Of a stretch of 64,000 nucleotides of DNA, positions 11,066 through 21,410 are shown one piece after another; position 1 is the first letter of the stretch, and the number at the start of each line of letters is the position of its first letter. The position numbers and the translations under genes are program-made. The stretch spans positions 5,828,001 through 5,892,000 of the forward strand of contig NC_061482.1 of assembly GCF_022581195.2 (NCBI RefSeq), read 5' to 3'. The notes beneath the pieces are model-generated. The model searched no databases. It saw only the letters and a program-made list of their open reading frames with translations, and had not been told where the DNA came from. The DNA is from Helicoverpa zea. Lineage: Eukaryota > Arthropoda > Insecta > Lepidoptera > Noctuidae.

Positions 11066-13099
11066 TAGTCCCCAGGCCGGCGAATAATTTTTTTTTTGAT
11101 ACGTATACATTTAAGACTTTGTGAGTGCCTTCCTTACGATGAGTCCGACAAACTTTTCGAATGCGCAAATTTTGGTGCCGCTGCGTTTTTTAATGCTTGA
11201 CTCCTGGAATTGTCGATATGACGTCACTATGACTCTTCGTACATACCTGTTTCATTTTTTGAGATTCGTTTAATAAAGTTAACTAGAAAATAGTGGTCAA
11301 CTTGTCCGATAAAGATCGTGCTGCGTTTGGAGTGTCCACCATCCTGAAAATGTCGATATGACGTCACTATGACTCTTCGTACATACCTGTTTCATTTTTT
11401 GAGATTTGTTTAATAAAGTTAACTAGAAAATGGTGGTCAACTTGTCCGATAAAGATCATGCTGCGTTTAGAGTGTCCACCATCCGAAAAATGTCGATATG
11501 ACGTCACTGTGTATACCTGTCGCATATATACATGTCGGACAAGAATAACAATGATAGATAACATTATTCTAAATGCAAATATGGACTTGTCCGACAAATA
11601 CATTGAGTTAAATAGTCAGTTTGACAAGAAAATGAGAAAAAAATATTACAATTGGAAGAAATTTATTCTTTTTGTCAATTTCTGACTTAAATATTCACGT
11701 GCATTATTTAAGTATATTAAATTGGCATACTACTTACCAATTTTAATTACTATTTTAGAAAAAGTAGCCTGACTAAGACTTATTGTTGATAGTTTATATT
11801 ATGTTAAGGAATAATATCCCACATCTATTAATGGACTATATATCAATCAAAAGGCCTTTTTAAGCGCAACACTTATCAATTCTTAGTATTTTAGAAGATA
11901 TAGCCCAAATAAGGCGTATTATCGATAGGTTTTACTATGTTAGGGAATAATGTCCCACCTCTAGGTATGAACCATATGTCAATCGAAAGATCTTTTTAAG
12001 CACTATATTCCGTCTTAACATACCACTTACCGATTCTTAGTATTTTGGAAGACATAACTGACCTAAGGCATATTATTGATACTTTACATTGTGTTAAGGA
12101 ATAACATCTCACTTGAAGTTATGAGCCATATTTCAATCAAAAGATCTTTTTAGGCGCAAGGTTGTATTAGCATAACTCCGACAAATTGTTAGTACTTTAA
12201 AAGCTAGAGCTTTTCTAAGATTATATTATCGGTAGGTTCTGTCAAGCTAATCCATTACTTCTTTAGTAACAAATTATATATTATTTGAAAAACCTTTCCA
12301 AATGACACATTTCGTGTTAACATACTTCCGACAAATTGTTAGTAGTTTAGAAGCTAGAGCTTATTTAAAATTATAATTATTGATAGATGTTTTCAATTAA
12401 ATAAATCCCATCTCTAGTAATGAGTTATACATAATTCAAAAGACGTTTTTAAATGCAACATTTCATATTACATAAACTTCAGCGAATTGTTAGTATTTCA
12501 GAAGCTAGAGCTTATATAAGATTATTTTATCGATAGGTGTTTTCGAGTTAATAAATCCCTCCTGTAGTAATGATACATATATCATTCGAAACGACTTTCT
12601 AAATGCAACATTTACTATTAACATACTTCACACCAATTGTCAGTACTTTATACCAAATCTTAAAATATATCTATATTTTCCGGACGGTGGACACTCCATA
12701 TGCAGCATGATCTTTGTCGGACAAGCTTACCACAATTTTCTAGTTAACTTTATTAAACAAATCTCAAAAAATGAAACTTGTATTTACGAAGAGTCGTAGT
12801 GACGTCATACCGACATTTTCAGGATGGTGGACACTCCAAACGCAGCACGATCTTTATTGGACAAGTTGACCACCATTTTCTAGTTAACTTTATTAAACGA
12901 ATCTCAAAAAATGAAACAGGTATGTACGAAGAGTCATAGTGACGTCATATCAACAATTCCAGGAGTCAAGCATTAAAAAACGCAGCGGCACCAAAATTTG
13001 CGCATTCGAAAAGTTTGTCGGACTCATCGTAAGGAAGGCACTCACAAAGTCTTAAATATATATGTATCAAAAAAAAATTGTTCGCCGGCCTGGGGACTA
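11066..13099. mobile_element. Fold-back transposon with long terminal inverted repeats and satellite core
   Basis: Both ends carry TAGTCCCCAGGCCGGCGAA, followed by a T run and about 400 further bases of matching inverted arms (11066-11525 against 12675-13099). Each arm contains two or more 140-bp tandem units with GACGTCA and TTGTCCGATAAAGATC (unit starts 11212, 11352 and 11492 in the left arm). Between the arms lies a degenerate satellite of about 150 bp. No transposase is encoded. TA at the extreme ends fits a TA target, but the superfamily is unknown. The ORFs at 11367-11685 and 13062-13244 are arm sequence and not genes. Confidence 0.8.
11735..12650. repeat. Degenerate ~150-bp tandem repeat core
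   Basis: Roughly seven diverged units begin near 11737, 11870, 12025, 12178, 12328, 12476 and 12627. Each starts with a variant of AATTGTTAGTATTTTAGAAG and ends with a variant of CAAAAGATCTTTTTA plus a CTTAACATAC-like segment. Units are much more diverged than the flanking arms, so the array is older or evolves faster. Confidence 0.75.
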
Positions 13100-13801
13100 T
13101 TATCTATCAAAGGGTCCTAAATTGATTCAAAAGCATTGCTTTTTATTTAGAAATGCAAATTATATGACAAAGAAAAACAGAAATAAACACACATGCTATA
13201 AAGCTCTGACTTTTCGAAACTGCAGAAAATTGGTGGGGAGGTAGCTTAAAACCAGGAGACAGACTTGGTATGTACTGATATACTACCTAGTAATTTAATG
13301 AGCTGACTAATATGGCATTTACATTAATAATTGTATTCACGACTAAGTTGAACGATTTACAAGGAAAAGTTTGTTTTTGTTGACTAGGTTCCTAATACAA
13401 GTTGCACTGTGTTAGCTTGTACTCCAAAACTTAGGACTTAGGAGGACTTTCAGAACTGTGTTGGGGTGTAACTTTAACCGCTGTAGTAAATGTAGAACAT
13501 TGGCTTTTGTTGCTTAAGAGTAACCGAACATTGTACCTACATTAAACAATTGGACGACAGCTGACCCGATAGTCGGCATTTTCTTTTTAATGAAAATCTT
13601 GATGTCAATTAAAGTTTTCAGTCGGCTGTTACTTTGTTTTGCTCATAAATCAGTATGAAGATAAATAGTAGTATAATCATCGGCACGGATATTGAGCGCT
13701 CGGCGGAAGAGTGGGGATCGCTAGCGCACCGTACACTTATGGCAAGAAAAAACACACATGACAACGATCGGGTAGGTATTTGGCTGGTATCAGACTGATT
13801 T
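13100..13801. other. Stretch with no recognised gene
   Basis: AT-rich sequence between the fold-back element and the mariner. I see no repeat boundary or coding signal I can support, apart from a weak exon-like 42-mer recorded among the rejected items. Confidence 0.45.
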
Positions 13802-14501
13802 TACGAGGGCTGCCTTTTAAGTTGTGTCGTTTGAAATAAGTATAAACAATTCAATAGGTTATTACTGTGTATTGTTTTGTTTAAGAATACTTAGGGATAT
13901 TTAATGTACTTTTGCATACGTTCAAACCAGTTTTTGCAATATTTATTCCATTCCAAAGTTTGGGTAGTCAAAACGGCCTATTTTCAAGCGTCAACAGCTT
14001 CTTCAGGTGTGCTGAAAGGTAGACCACGAAGAATTTCCTTAATTTTGGGGAATGCAATAAAATAGTTAGTGCTTAAGTAAGGGCTGTCAGGTGGATGATC
14101 CAAAATTTCAACATTTTGTGAATTCAAAAACGTATTTGTTTGGCGGACGGTGTGCGAACTTGCACTGTCATGGTGCAGGATCATTGGACGTCTTGAATTA
14201 TCTATATTAATAATTTCGTCAAAGGGTACGGTAGACTCGATCGAAACCTTATATGAATAACAAAACATAAAAAAATATTAATTCGGATTATGGAGAATTT
14301 CGTTAAATTTCAATTGCACTGACAAGCAAACCACAGTCGCTATCTTGGGTAGTTAATAAACGTTGCTTAGATACGCATCGCCAACGTTTAGTGAATCTTA
14401 TCAAAAAATACTTTTCGTCAGTCGTTGACGTTTCGCGAAAATATTGTTTTTGACACTTTTTATGATATACTTTTTGTTATGGGTTTTTTCTTTAAACCTA
14501 A

Positions 14502-15002
14502 TGGTACGTTCACACACGCGCGTTCAAATCGACATTCAACGGGCACAGTCACGTTCACGAGCGTGTAAACGGTACGCCCGAGCCCGTGAACGCGCCCGTG
14601 CCCGTGAACGCCGCGAATCGGTCGAGTGTCGGTTTTTTGGCAAAGTTCAAAGGATGAATGTGCGGGCGCCCGGCGACTGTTTACACGCGCGCGGGCAGTC
14701 AGTCTCTCCTGCGCTTTCGTGACGATTAAACGTTCTAAGAAAGTCGCTACGATCGAAGATAACAACATGGCGGAATGGTTAACGTCGTTCATCATTTTGA
14801 TTATTTTTCCAATAAAAATAAGTTAAGCCAAAGGCTATGACAGCAACAACACCGAGATCCTCGCTGCTCGCCATTCTTGCACTGACTAACACAACGGCGC
14901 GCGTGTGAACAGCTTGAATGTCCGCCTGCCCGCGACGGGCTGCACGCCGCGCAGCCCGCCAGGCAGCCCGCCGGGTTGCGCGGCGCGCGTGTGAACGTAG
15001 CA
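14502..15002. mobile_element. PIF/Harbinger-type MITE inside the Helitron (501 bp)
   Basis: Terminal inverted repeats TGSTACGTTCACACRCGCGC are flanked by TAA (14499-14501 and 15003-15005), the 3-bp target class of PIF/Harbinger. On the minus strand the interior has a start reading MASSEDLGVVAVIAFGL, reminiscent of Harbinger transposase N-termini, ending soon at a stop. The GC-rich arms keep several frames open (ORFs to 111 codons); these are artefacts of composition. Confidence 0.8.
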
Positions 15003-15147
15003 TAAGATTGGCCGATTGCGATAAAAACCATAGAAAGAAGAATAATAACCATAACCTCAAAGTCGAAGTTTTAGTTCAAATGTCATTTAGTTGTTCAAAT
15101 GTCATTGTCATTTACTTTGTTTGGATTACACATGGATTACACACATC

Positions 15148-16154
15148 ATGCCGAAAATCGTAAGTATTTCATAAAATGTTTCGTTGGTCGTGTCTCTGTC
15201 TTCGTTTAGTCTTTTGTTTGATGATACCTATATCATTTTGTTAACAGCCGAATCTCCGTGCATTTGGTAAACATTGTCACAATTGTGGAAAGTGGATGGA
15301 GCGAAGGGCTCTTCGTAAAGATGGTGTGTACAGTGTAGTATTTTAGTAAGTATGTAGGCAGGTTGTGTTTTTAAGTGAATTTTGTTTTGTTTTCTTCTTA
15401 AAGTGTGGATTGTGAGCCTTCTGCATTTAAAAATAAAATAAGTACTTATTTACTTCCAGTGACATGCAATTTTTGTAATGGCAAAATATTTGCACGAGAT
15501 GGCAAACAAAAGCAAATGTGCAGTCGATGTGTGGACTGCGACAACATTATACTCGGTAAGCGGCTCAATATTTTTTCTCTATAATTCGACAAATAATAAT
15601 AAATGACCACACGCATAGCCTGTGTTGAGGTGTCATGAACACATACAGAAACAGACACGATTTTTTCACCGTTTTTCTCGATAATGAAATGAACCCCTTC
15701 ATGCGCAAGTTCTACTTGAACTTGGCTGGCTCTTATTATACAATAGACATTATTAATTGTATAATATATTAGGCTGTAAAATGAAAAATAATACTTATTA
15801 CCAGATAGAGATGTGAGGATATACCTACATACATTCACAATAGTTATTATTATTTGAATATTTATCTAATATATTTTCTCCTTTAAGGTCGATAACGAAG
15901 AGTTGAATGTTAGAACTTATGAAAATATTATTTACAACTCATTTCGAGCAGCTGCTCAAGCAAGAGGGCTCCTTTTTGACGATCACGAATGGGAAAGATG
16001 TTTGAATGAAGCAATTGATTTTAAACTTCCTCGGCAATTATTTCGAGTTCGAAGATTCGATGATGTAAAAATTCAAATTATCAATACCACTGAACAAGGC
16101 TTCAAAGGTGATAAATATTTATCGAAAAATGTTATATATAGAGAAATTTTGTGA
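15148..16154 (+). CDS. Helitron-borne spliced gene: Cys-rich module plus Helitron-helicase-like segment
   Basis: Proposed exons are 15148-15159 (MPKI, donor GTAAGT), 15248-15323 (acceptor TTAACAG; contains HCHNCGKW), 15460-15555 (acceptor ACTTCCAG; CNFCNG and CSRCVDCD, donor GTAAGC) and 15888 or 15901 to 16154. The first three join in phase and give C-x2-C, C-x2-C and C-x2-C-x2-C pairs, a likely zinc-binding module that I do not recognise. The last exon reads AQARGLLFDDHEWERCLNEA, like the stretch before the Pif1-type helicase domain of Helitron Rep/Hel proteins. The first acceptor there (AAG at 15885-15887) gives a stop in phase 1, while 15901 keeps the frame, so exon 4 joining is uncertain. 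An AATAAA lies at 16453-16458. It may be a chimera formed by gene capture, or a remnant of the element's own protein. Confidence 0.4.
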
Positions 16155-16452
16155 TAATCAACCTCTGATGTATAATAGAGAATATTTTTTTATAAGTACC
16201 TTTGCCAAATTCTCGGATAAGTACTCATTGTAAAATTACAATTTACATACTTCCTAATATTATTCTTGATTTATCCAATTTGGATAAAGAACCACAATTT
16301 CATATTTTATTTTTAAAATTAGTAAGTACTTATCTACCTGTCAAAGTAAAGAAAAAGACTGAGTGCTTAAAACAAAGAGGTTTACACAGAGTAAACCTTA
16401 AAAATTATATGTTTTGTTAATTTGTGTTAGTTTATTTTGAATGTTAATTTGA

Positions 16453-16458
16453 AATAAA
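16453..16458 (+). terminator. Polyadenylation signal (AATAAA)
   Basis: AATAAA stands about 300 bases after the stop of the Helitron-borne gene candidate and just before the nested Helitron. It fits as its transcript end. Confidence 0.4.
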
Positions 16459-16510
16459 AATAATTTGTGTAAAAACTTTTGCAGTTTTTATTTATTATAT
16501 TTATTAAACA

Positions 16511-17103
16511 CTAGCTTTTGCCCGCGACTTCGTTCGCGTGGAATAGTGACTTCCGGCAGATTTTTGGTTCAAGTTCCCGCTCCCACAGGATTTTTGGGAT
16601 AAAAACTATCCTATGTCCTTTCTCGAGTTCCAAACTATGTCTGTACCAAATTAAAACAACATGAACCGAACTCGTGTAACGATCGACACCATTGCGCGTA
16701 GTACTAATAGAACTTTGTAGTAAAACTTTTATTTTTTTACACCTTTTTACTGTTTATTTACATTTTTCTGATGGATTTTCCGATGTATTAAAACAATAAC
16801 ATGAACCGAACACGTGTAATGACACCATTGCGCGATTAACGCCATCTATCTACGGAGCATAGGAACAGCTCGACATTTGACCAATAGATGGCACTGTATG
16901 TCCGTAATAAATTTTATTTTTTATTTTTATTTTTTGTAATAAAAACTATCCTATGTCCTTTCTCAAGTTTCAAACTATGTCTGTACCAAATTTCACACAA
17001 ATCGGTTCAGTAGTTTAGGCGTGAAGAAAAGACGGACAGACAGACAGAAAGACAGACAGACAGACAGACAGAGTTACTTTCGCATTTATAATATTAGTTT
17101 GGA
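16511..17103 (-). mobile_element. Nested short Helitron (593 bp), Lep1-like
   Basis: Read on the minus strand it starts TCCAAACTAATATTATAAAT after an A and ends with a hairpin around GCGAACGAAGTCGCGGGC and CTAG before a T. A GTCT microsatellite follows the 5' end (GACA repeats on the plus strand, 17032-17080). The body contains two diverged copies of a segment with CTATCCTATGTCC (about 16600 and 16940), explaining its length against the ~200-bp relatives at 22.3 and 35.1 kb. It carries no gene. Confidence 0.8.
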
Positions 17104-17961
17104 TAACGAACGAAGCTATACGAATCTATGCCTTGCTTATTCCTTTAATATTCCTTGAGACCCAATGACTACAGAAATTTCTACCTACATTTTGCAACTA
17201 GACGTGTATTATGAGTCAAATTTCACCCGAGCGAAGCCGGGTTTTCCACTAGTTTTGTCTAAATTTGGTGATGACTTGTGGCAAACAAATAGTGGTATAC
17301 TAGTCAGCGGTAACCGTTTTGCAATATTCTAGTACAAGTGGGGAGGTGGCCACCCTTTGCCACAAACGAGGCAACCTTTTTTTTTTAAGTGTTTCTTGAA
17401 CGAACGACTCCGGTCGGTTTTGTCTCGTCTTGGAAGACCCACACAGTTGACTGCTGATTGGAATATGGATCGCAAGCATATATCCAAGACTCGTTACCCC
17501 TGAATATATCATAGACATGCTTTGACTCTCCTCCGCTAAATCGCTGCGGAGTTTTGCGACACCAACTTACACGGGCTGTTTGTTAGTCGTTGCTAAGCAA
17601 ATGGGGTATCCAACGAGAGATCAATTTTTTTACGCCAAGTTCTTCGTGCAGAATTTTTTGGATAGTGGTCACTGAAATGCCCACGGATGCCTCTATTTCG
17701 CAGTATGTTACATATCGGTCTGCGAGAATTAGCTGACACACGGCGTCGATGTTATCTTCCGTCATGACGCTTTTTGGACGACCTTCACGTGGCTTGTCAC
17801 TGAGGCTAGAGTGGCCACGTTGACATCTTAAATATTAGCGTTCTACGGTCCTAAGGCATGGTGCTACATCACTAAATACAGAACTAATCTCTTCAAAGCA
17901 CTAAAGTCGCGACAACCCCCTTTTAAAGTTCTAGAAAATTATCGCGCGCAAATTATTCTTA

Positions 17962-18392
17962 CGCGGTGTCCTGCGTGAGCGACGAACGCGACGCGACGCG
18001 ACGCAACACGACGCGACGTAATGCGACGCGATGCTATACGCGACAGATGTCCTACGTGATTTTGGTCATTACTTCTCAAATCATGGAGAAGTTGTGTTAC
18101 AATTTTGCTTGAAAGTTCATATTTAAAGTACAGACAGCAACAATCTTCCAACTTGTTTGTACTAATAAACGATTTCTTTAATATTTATGTTTTTTTTGTC
18201 CCACAACAATCAACGCTTCTGAATAGTTCGCGGTGTCGCGTCTGGTCGCCCTCAAAACAAGTACGCGTTACGTCGCGTCTCGCCGCAGACTGTCACATAG
18301 GCCGCATGTAGGGAATTCCTTTGAGTTGATCGCGTTCGTCGCGTTCGCAGCGTCGCGTCGCGTCGCGTTCGTCGCTCACGCAGGACACCGCG
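17962..18392. mobile_element. PIF/Harbinger-type MITE inside the mariner (431 bp)
   Basis: The terminal inverted repeats begin CGCGGTGTCCTGCGTGAGCG and extend over 40 bases into GACGC iterations. TTA target duplications flank it (17959-17961 and 18393-18395). It splits the mariner transposase near its fifth codon. ORFs here are GC-rich palindromic by-products. Confidence 0.85.
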
Positions 18393-18814
18393 TTAGACAT
18401 TTCCATTTTTACAACCGACCTGCCACGTTGGAATGGACAATACAATAAAACTATTCGACCAATTTAAAAACATTCTTTTGTTTTCGAATTCTAAATTCAA
18501 GAAGATGAAAGTGGCATATATATATTTTATTTATAATCGCGGGAAGTTAGCAAACGACGGAACTTAAAAGGCAGCCTCACGTAGTCGGTCTTTTCACGAT
18601 TATCTCAAAACTCGTTTAGCCTGTAGTTAGCAGAGTGTGGGTACCTAAGTCTTAATCCCACGAAACTCTTCTTTGCAAAATCATAACAAAAACAATATTA
18701 ATCTCTTGTTTACTTAGTACTAATCCTAATAGGATTATAGATAATATTGGCAAAGGCTAAGCTGAGCTAATCTTACTTTTACTTGTTTACTTATACAGCC
18801 TTTTTATTGTCAAG

Positions 18815-18965
18815 TCGTGGTGGCCTAGTGGGTAAAGAACCAACCTCTCGAGTATGTGGGCGCGGGTTCGATTGTAGGTCAGGCAAGTACCAATGCAACT
18901 TTTGAGATTAGAAAAGTTGCATTGGTACTTGTCACTCGAGAGGTTGGTTCTTTACCCACTAATTT
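18815..18965. mobile_element. SINE head with fold-back self-duplication
   Basis: GTGGTGGCCTAGTGGGTAAA with a later GCGGGTTCGATTG (18820-18875) looks like a tRNA-derived A and B box. From about 18913 the sequence returns in inverted orientation: AAAGTTGCATTGGTACTTG, then CTCGAGAGGTTGGTTCTTTA, ending CCCACTA near 18960. The B-box part is skipped in the inverted copy. This is consistent with a twin-priming or template-switch event during retrotransposition. Confidence 0.6.
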
Positions 18966-19245
18966 TTTTAAGTCTATTTCAATGAATCTATTGAAAAGAC
19001 TTTGCAAGCTTTTTAGAAGCCAGTTCGCATTTTGTCTGTTTTTATACCAATTTCTCACAACCCCTTTACAGTTACTAGCAACGCCATCTATTAGCGAACC
19101 CTGTATTTATCAACTGCATGAAACGTGAAGCGGATGTTTACATTTTGTATAGTTTTAGAGCTTTCCCGTGGCCCTGTTAGTTCTATAAAGTTGAAATGGA
19201 TGGCGCTTTTGACGGCGAAATTATTGTACGATATCAGGTAGGTTT

Positions 19246-19383
19246 GGTGATCTTCACACTGCCCCGCATCACGCTGCATCTTGCGTGTCGACGCACCTAC
19301 GCGTGTTCCTGCGGGAGTGCAGATCTGCATCATCGTGCGGGTTTTTCGCGCACTCACGCGCGTAGGTGCGTTTTGTAGATTTG
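19246..19383. mobile_element. Solitary arm of the Harbinger-type MITE found at 20149
   Basis: About 138 bp beginning GGTGATCTTCACACTGCCCC are the inverted counterpart of the right arm of 20149-20560 (20427-20560) with few differences. The left arm is absent, so it is a half element. Confidence 0.7.
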
Positions 19384-19680
19384 GTTATTAGATAAGCGTA
19401 ATAAAGTGATTCAAACCCAATTAGAACAAAAACTATTAGTTATGTCCCCTATAGCTTACTTAACAAAACATTCAGAACCCAATAAAATTTCAGAAAAATC
19501 AGACTAAATATGACTGATACCTATGCAACTCACATTTAATCAGCTTTTAAAAAGTTGGCTAATGAGCTGCTCCAGTACTAAGTATTCCCAAAGAGTACTA
19601 CCTACTTGCTAGTTATTAGTTACTATATATTTTTCATTAAATATACAGCTATATGTTTATGTTTTTCTATGTTTTTCTTG

Positions 19681-19703
19681 AATAAATAAATAAATAAATA
19701 AAT
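19681..19703. repeat. (AAAT)n simple repeat
   Basis: Five to six copies of AAAT/AATA type repeat. Confidence 0.9.
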
Positions 19704-19787
19704 ACTTATATACAGCTTCGTTCGTAACACGTGTAGCGCTGCTACACAAGTATAATTGCACATTTAAAGTAGAAAGCTTGTGAAAGT

Positions 19788-19980
19788 AAGGGTGAAAGGG
19801 TGAAAGTTCTCATGTAGCTGTAGCAAGTTAACATGCGCAAGTGACAAGAGCACGCGGGTATGTATTTTGTTTTGATACATGCGCGAGTCGCTGGACCCGC
19901 ACGTTTTTAAAATGCATGTAACTTAATTGTGCACGTGCCTCAACATTTTCAAGCTACTTGCACCGTGTACATGCACCCTA
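19788..19980. mobile_element. MITE-like dispersed repeat, copy A
   Basis: Shares GTGACAAGAGCACGCGGGT, GAGTCGCTGGAC and TTTTAAAATGCATGTAAC, in inverted orientation, with 33488-33655. The right end CACCGTGTACATGCACCCTA matches the other copy's end in inverse, suggesting terminal inverted repeats near 30 bp. Confidence 0.6.
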
Positions 19981-20148
19981 AAGGCACGATCGTCGTGCCT
20001 TGTGAAAGCTCTTTATCCCGGCTACGCGGCACCGTCTGCATGTAAAAAGGGCCTAACGATCTAAATTTCATCCTTTTCATCTATTGTATACCTAAATAAA
20101 ATATTTCGTAAATTCAAAACAAAGCCAATGGCTGGATGACAGTGCTTA

Positions 20149-20560
20149 GGCGATAATCACACTGCCCCGCATGATGCAGCGTAGTGCGTGGATGCGTTTT
20201 TTTCCGTTGTATGGAAATATCTCCGTTTGTATGGAAAACACGCATAGTCCAACACACTGAAAATGCATCCACGCGCGTTCATGCGGATCACGCACATACA
20301 TGCGGAGAAACGCACCCCCGCGCGTAGGTGCGGGGCGAGACGCAAGTTATGACATACTGAATCCCGCAATGCCGCGCGTGATTTTGAATGGGCGTGACGT
20401 GTATGTTTGAACTCGCTGTGCGTGAATTTACAAAACGCACCTACGCGCGTGAATGCGTGAAAAACCCGCACGATGATGCAGATCTGCACTCCCGCAGGAA
20501 CGCGCGTAGGTGTGTCGACACGCAAGATGCAGCGTGATGCGGGGCAGTGTGAAGATCACC
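20149..20560. mobile_element. PIF/Harbinger-type MITE (412 bp)
   Basis: Ends share GGYGAT, then TCACACTGCCCCGCAT in inverted orientation, with TTA on both sides (20146-20148 and 20561-20563). The interior is rich in CGCACGCG-type words and keeps a 122-codon minus ORF open without any recognisable domain. Confidence 0.75.
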
Positions 20561-20834
20561 TTACTGTTACCTAGCAATTTTGAGTGGTCTGCAGCCTTCA
20601 AATGTAATTTTATTTTTTATTTTAAACGCTTCAACCATGCGAACCCCATGGTATGCATTCAGTTATTAAAAAGGGATTATTTTCAAACTAACTATTCCCC
20701 ATGGTTCAATCCCCGTCCAAACAGAACTACTTCAGCTGTCGGATTAAAAGTATCCCTCCCCTGGCTCTAGGCTACCTATGTATCAAAATAAAATCGATCT
20801 GTACTTTAGACGTAAAAAGTGATACAATAAATCG

Positions 20835-21343
20835 AGAGCCAGCAACTGCCACACATTTGTTATTTTATAATGGTTCCTTTTTCCGTTATACTAAACTTTG
20901 TGTGTGTTTCTGCCTTACAGTAGGTATATACTATAGACTACCACGAAGTTTGATTCACGGTTGCTTTGGAAGATATTTAAAAATAACCTAACCTTTCTCA
21001 ACTAATATTCTTTACCGTTATGTCTTAGTTTATATTTAATTATTTAAGATGACATCAATATATACCACTTTTCCTGTGACAGCAATTGTTGATTTCATAC
21101 GAGAGAAAAGATAGAGATAACCTTCAAACAGATTTTGGAGTCCCATGTCTTTTCTCCTGTATGAAATCAACGATTATTGTCACATAAAAAGTCGTAGTAT
21201 TGATAATTAATCTTTCATCATCATATATTTTTTAAAGCAACCGTCAATCAAACTTCATAAGAGTATTTCTTTCATACCTACTGTAGATGTACACACGAAG
21301 TTTCAGCCTTTAAAATAACGAAGGTCTGGCAGTCGCTGGCTCT
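20835..21343. mobile_element. Long fold-back MITE (509 bp)
   Basis: Arms of about 165 bp begin AGAGCCAGCAACTGCCA and pair imperfectly with the right end GGCAGTCGCTGGCTCT. Further in, CAATTGTTGATTTCATACG (about 21083) pairs with GTATGAAATCAACGATTATTG (21160-21180), so nearly the whole element can fold on itself. No transposase or clear target duplication was seen. Confidence 0.7.
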
Positions 21344-21410
21344 TTTAACATTATCACCTAAATAAATACAGGAGGAAATACCTAGTCAAACATAAGAAAC
21401 AAATGCTTAC

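Larger units (their letters stand above)
14201..17252 (+). mobile_element. Helitron (3,052 bp) inserted in the mariner
   Basis: The 5' end is TCTATATTAATAATTTCG at 14201 and the 3' end is CTAG at 17249-17252. Six bases before CTAG lies a hairpin, ACCCG...CGGGT (17225-17242), with a GAA loop. It sits between A (14200) and T (17253) with no target duplication, and excising it restores the mariner frame exactly. These are the diagnostic features of a Helitron. The interior holds a Harbinger MITE, a spliced-looking gene with a helicase-like segment and an opposed, smaller Helitron. No complete Rep or helicase domain is present, so it is non-autonomous now. Confidence 0.9.
13891..18406 (-). pseudogene. 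mariner transposase pseudogene in three pieces
   Basis: The minus-strand ATG at 18404-18406 starts a mariner-type transposase. The first four codons and part of the fifth are cut off by the MITE at 17962-18392. The DNA-binding half follows at about 17961-17583 (VTYCEIEASVGISVTTIQKI, WIPH), then the start of the catalytic half (17518-17253). After the Helitron the frame resumes at 14200 with RRPMILHHDSASSH, the second catalytic-aspartate region, and SPYLSTNY in place of the family's SPDLSP-D, so the third acidic position is lost. It ends near 13891. Stops replace residues such as the W before YTTICLP. Across the Helitron junction the frame reads KFRQN-NSRRPM without a gap. It cannot encode an active enzyme. 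Confidence 0.88.
13804..18581 (-). mobile_element. mariner transposon, 1,292 bp when insertions are removed
   Basis: The ends are inverted repeats sharing GGCTGCCTTTTAAGTT and GTCGTTTG (13804-13835 and 18549-18581), flanked by TA on both sides (13802-13803 and 18582-18583), as for Tc1/mariner. Inside are a Helitron (14201-17252) and a Harbinger-type MITE (17962-18392 plus a 3-bp duplication). Subtracting 3,052 and 434 bp from 4,778 bp leaves 1,292 bp, the usual mariner size. The transposase is decayed. Confidence 0.9.

Noticed and set aside
13226..13267. 42-nt exon-like segment (acceptor ACTGCAG, donor GTATGT) reading NWWGGSLKPGDRL
   Set aside because: Sites are weak, no partner exon was found and the context is repeat-rich; a chance match is more likely.
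14444..15163. ORFs of 66-111 codons around the GC-rich block
   Set aside because: They derive from the inverted GC-rich arms of the Harbinger MITE; only a short transposase-like start on the minus strand is of interest.
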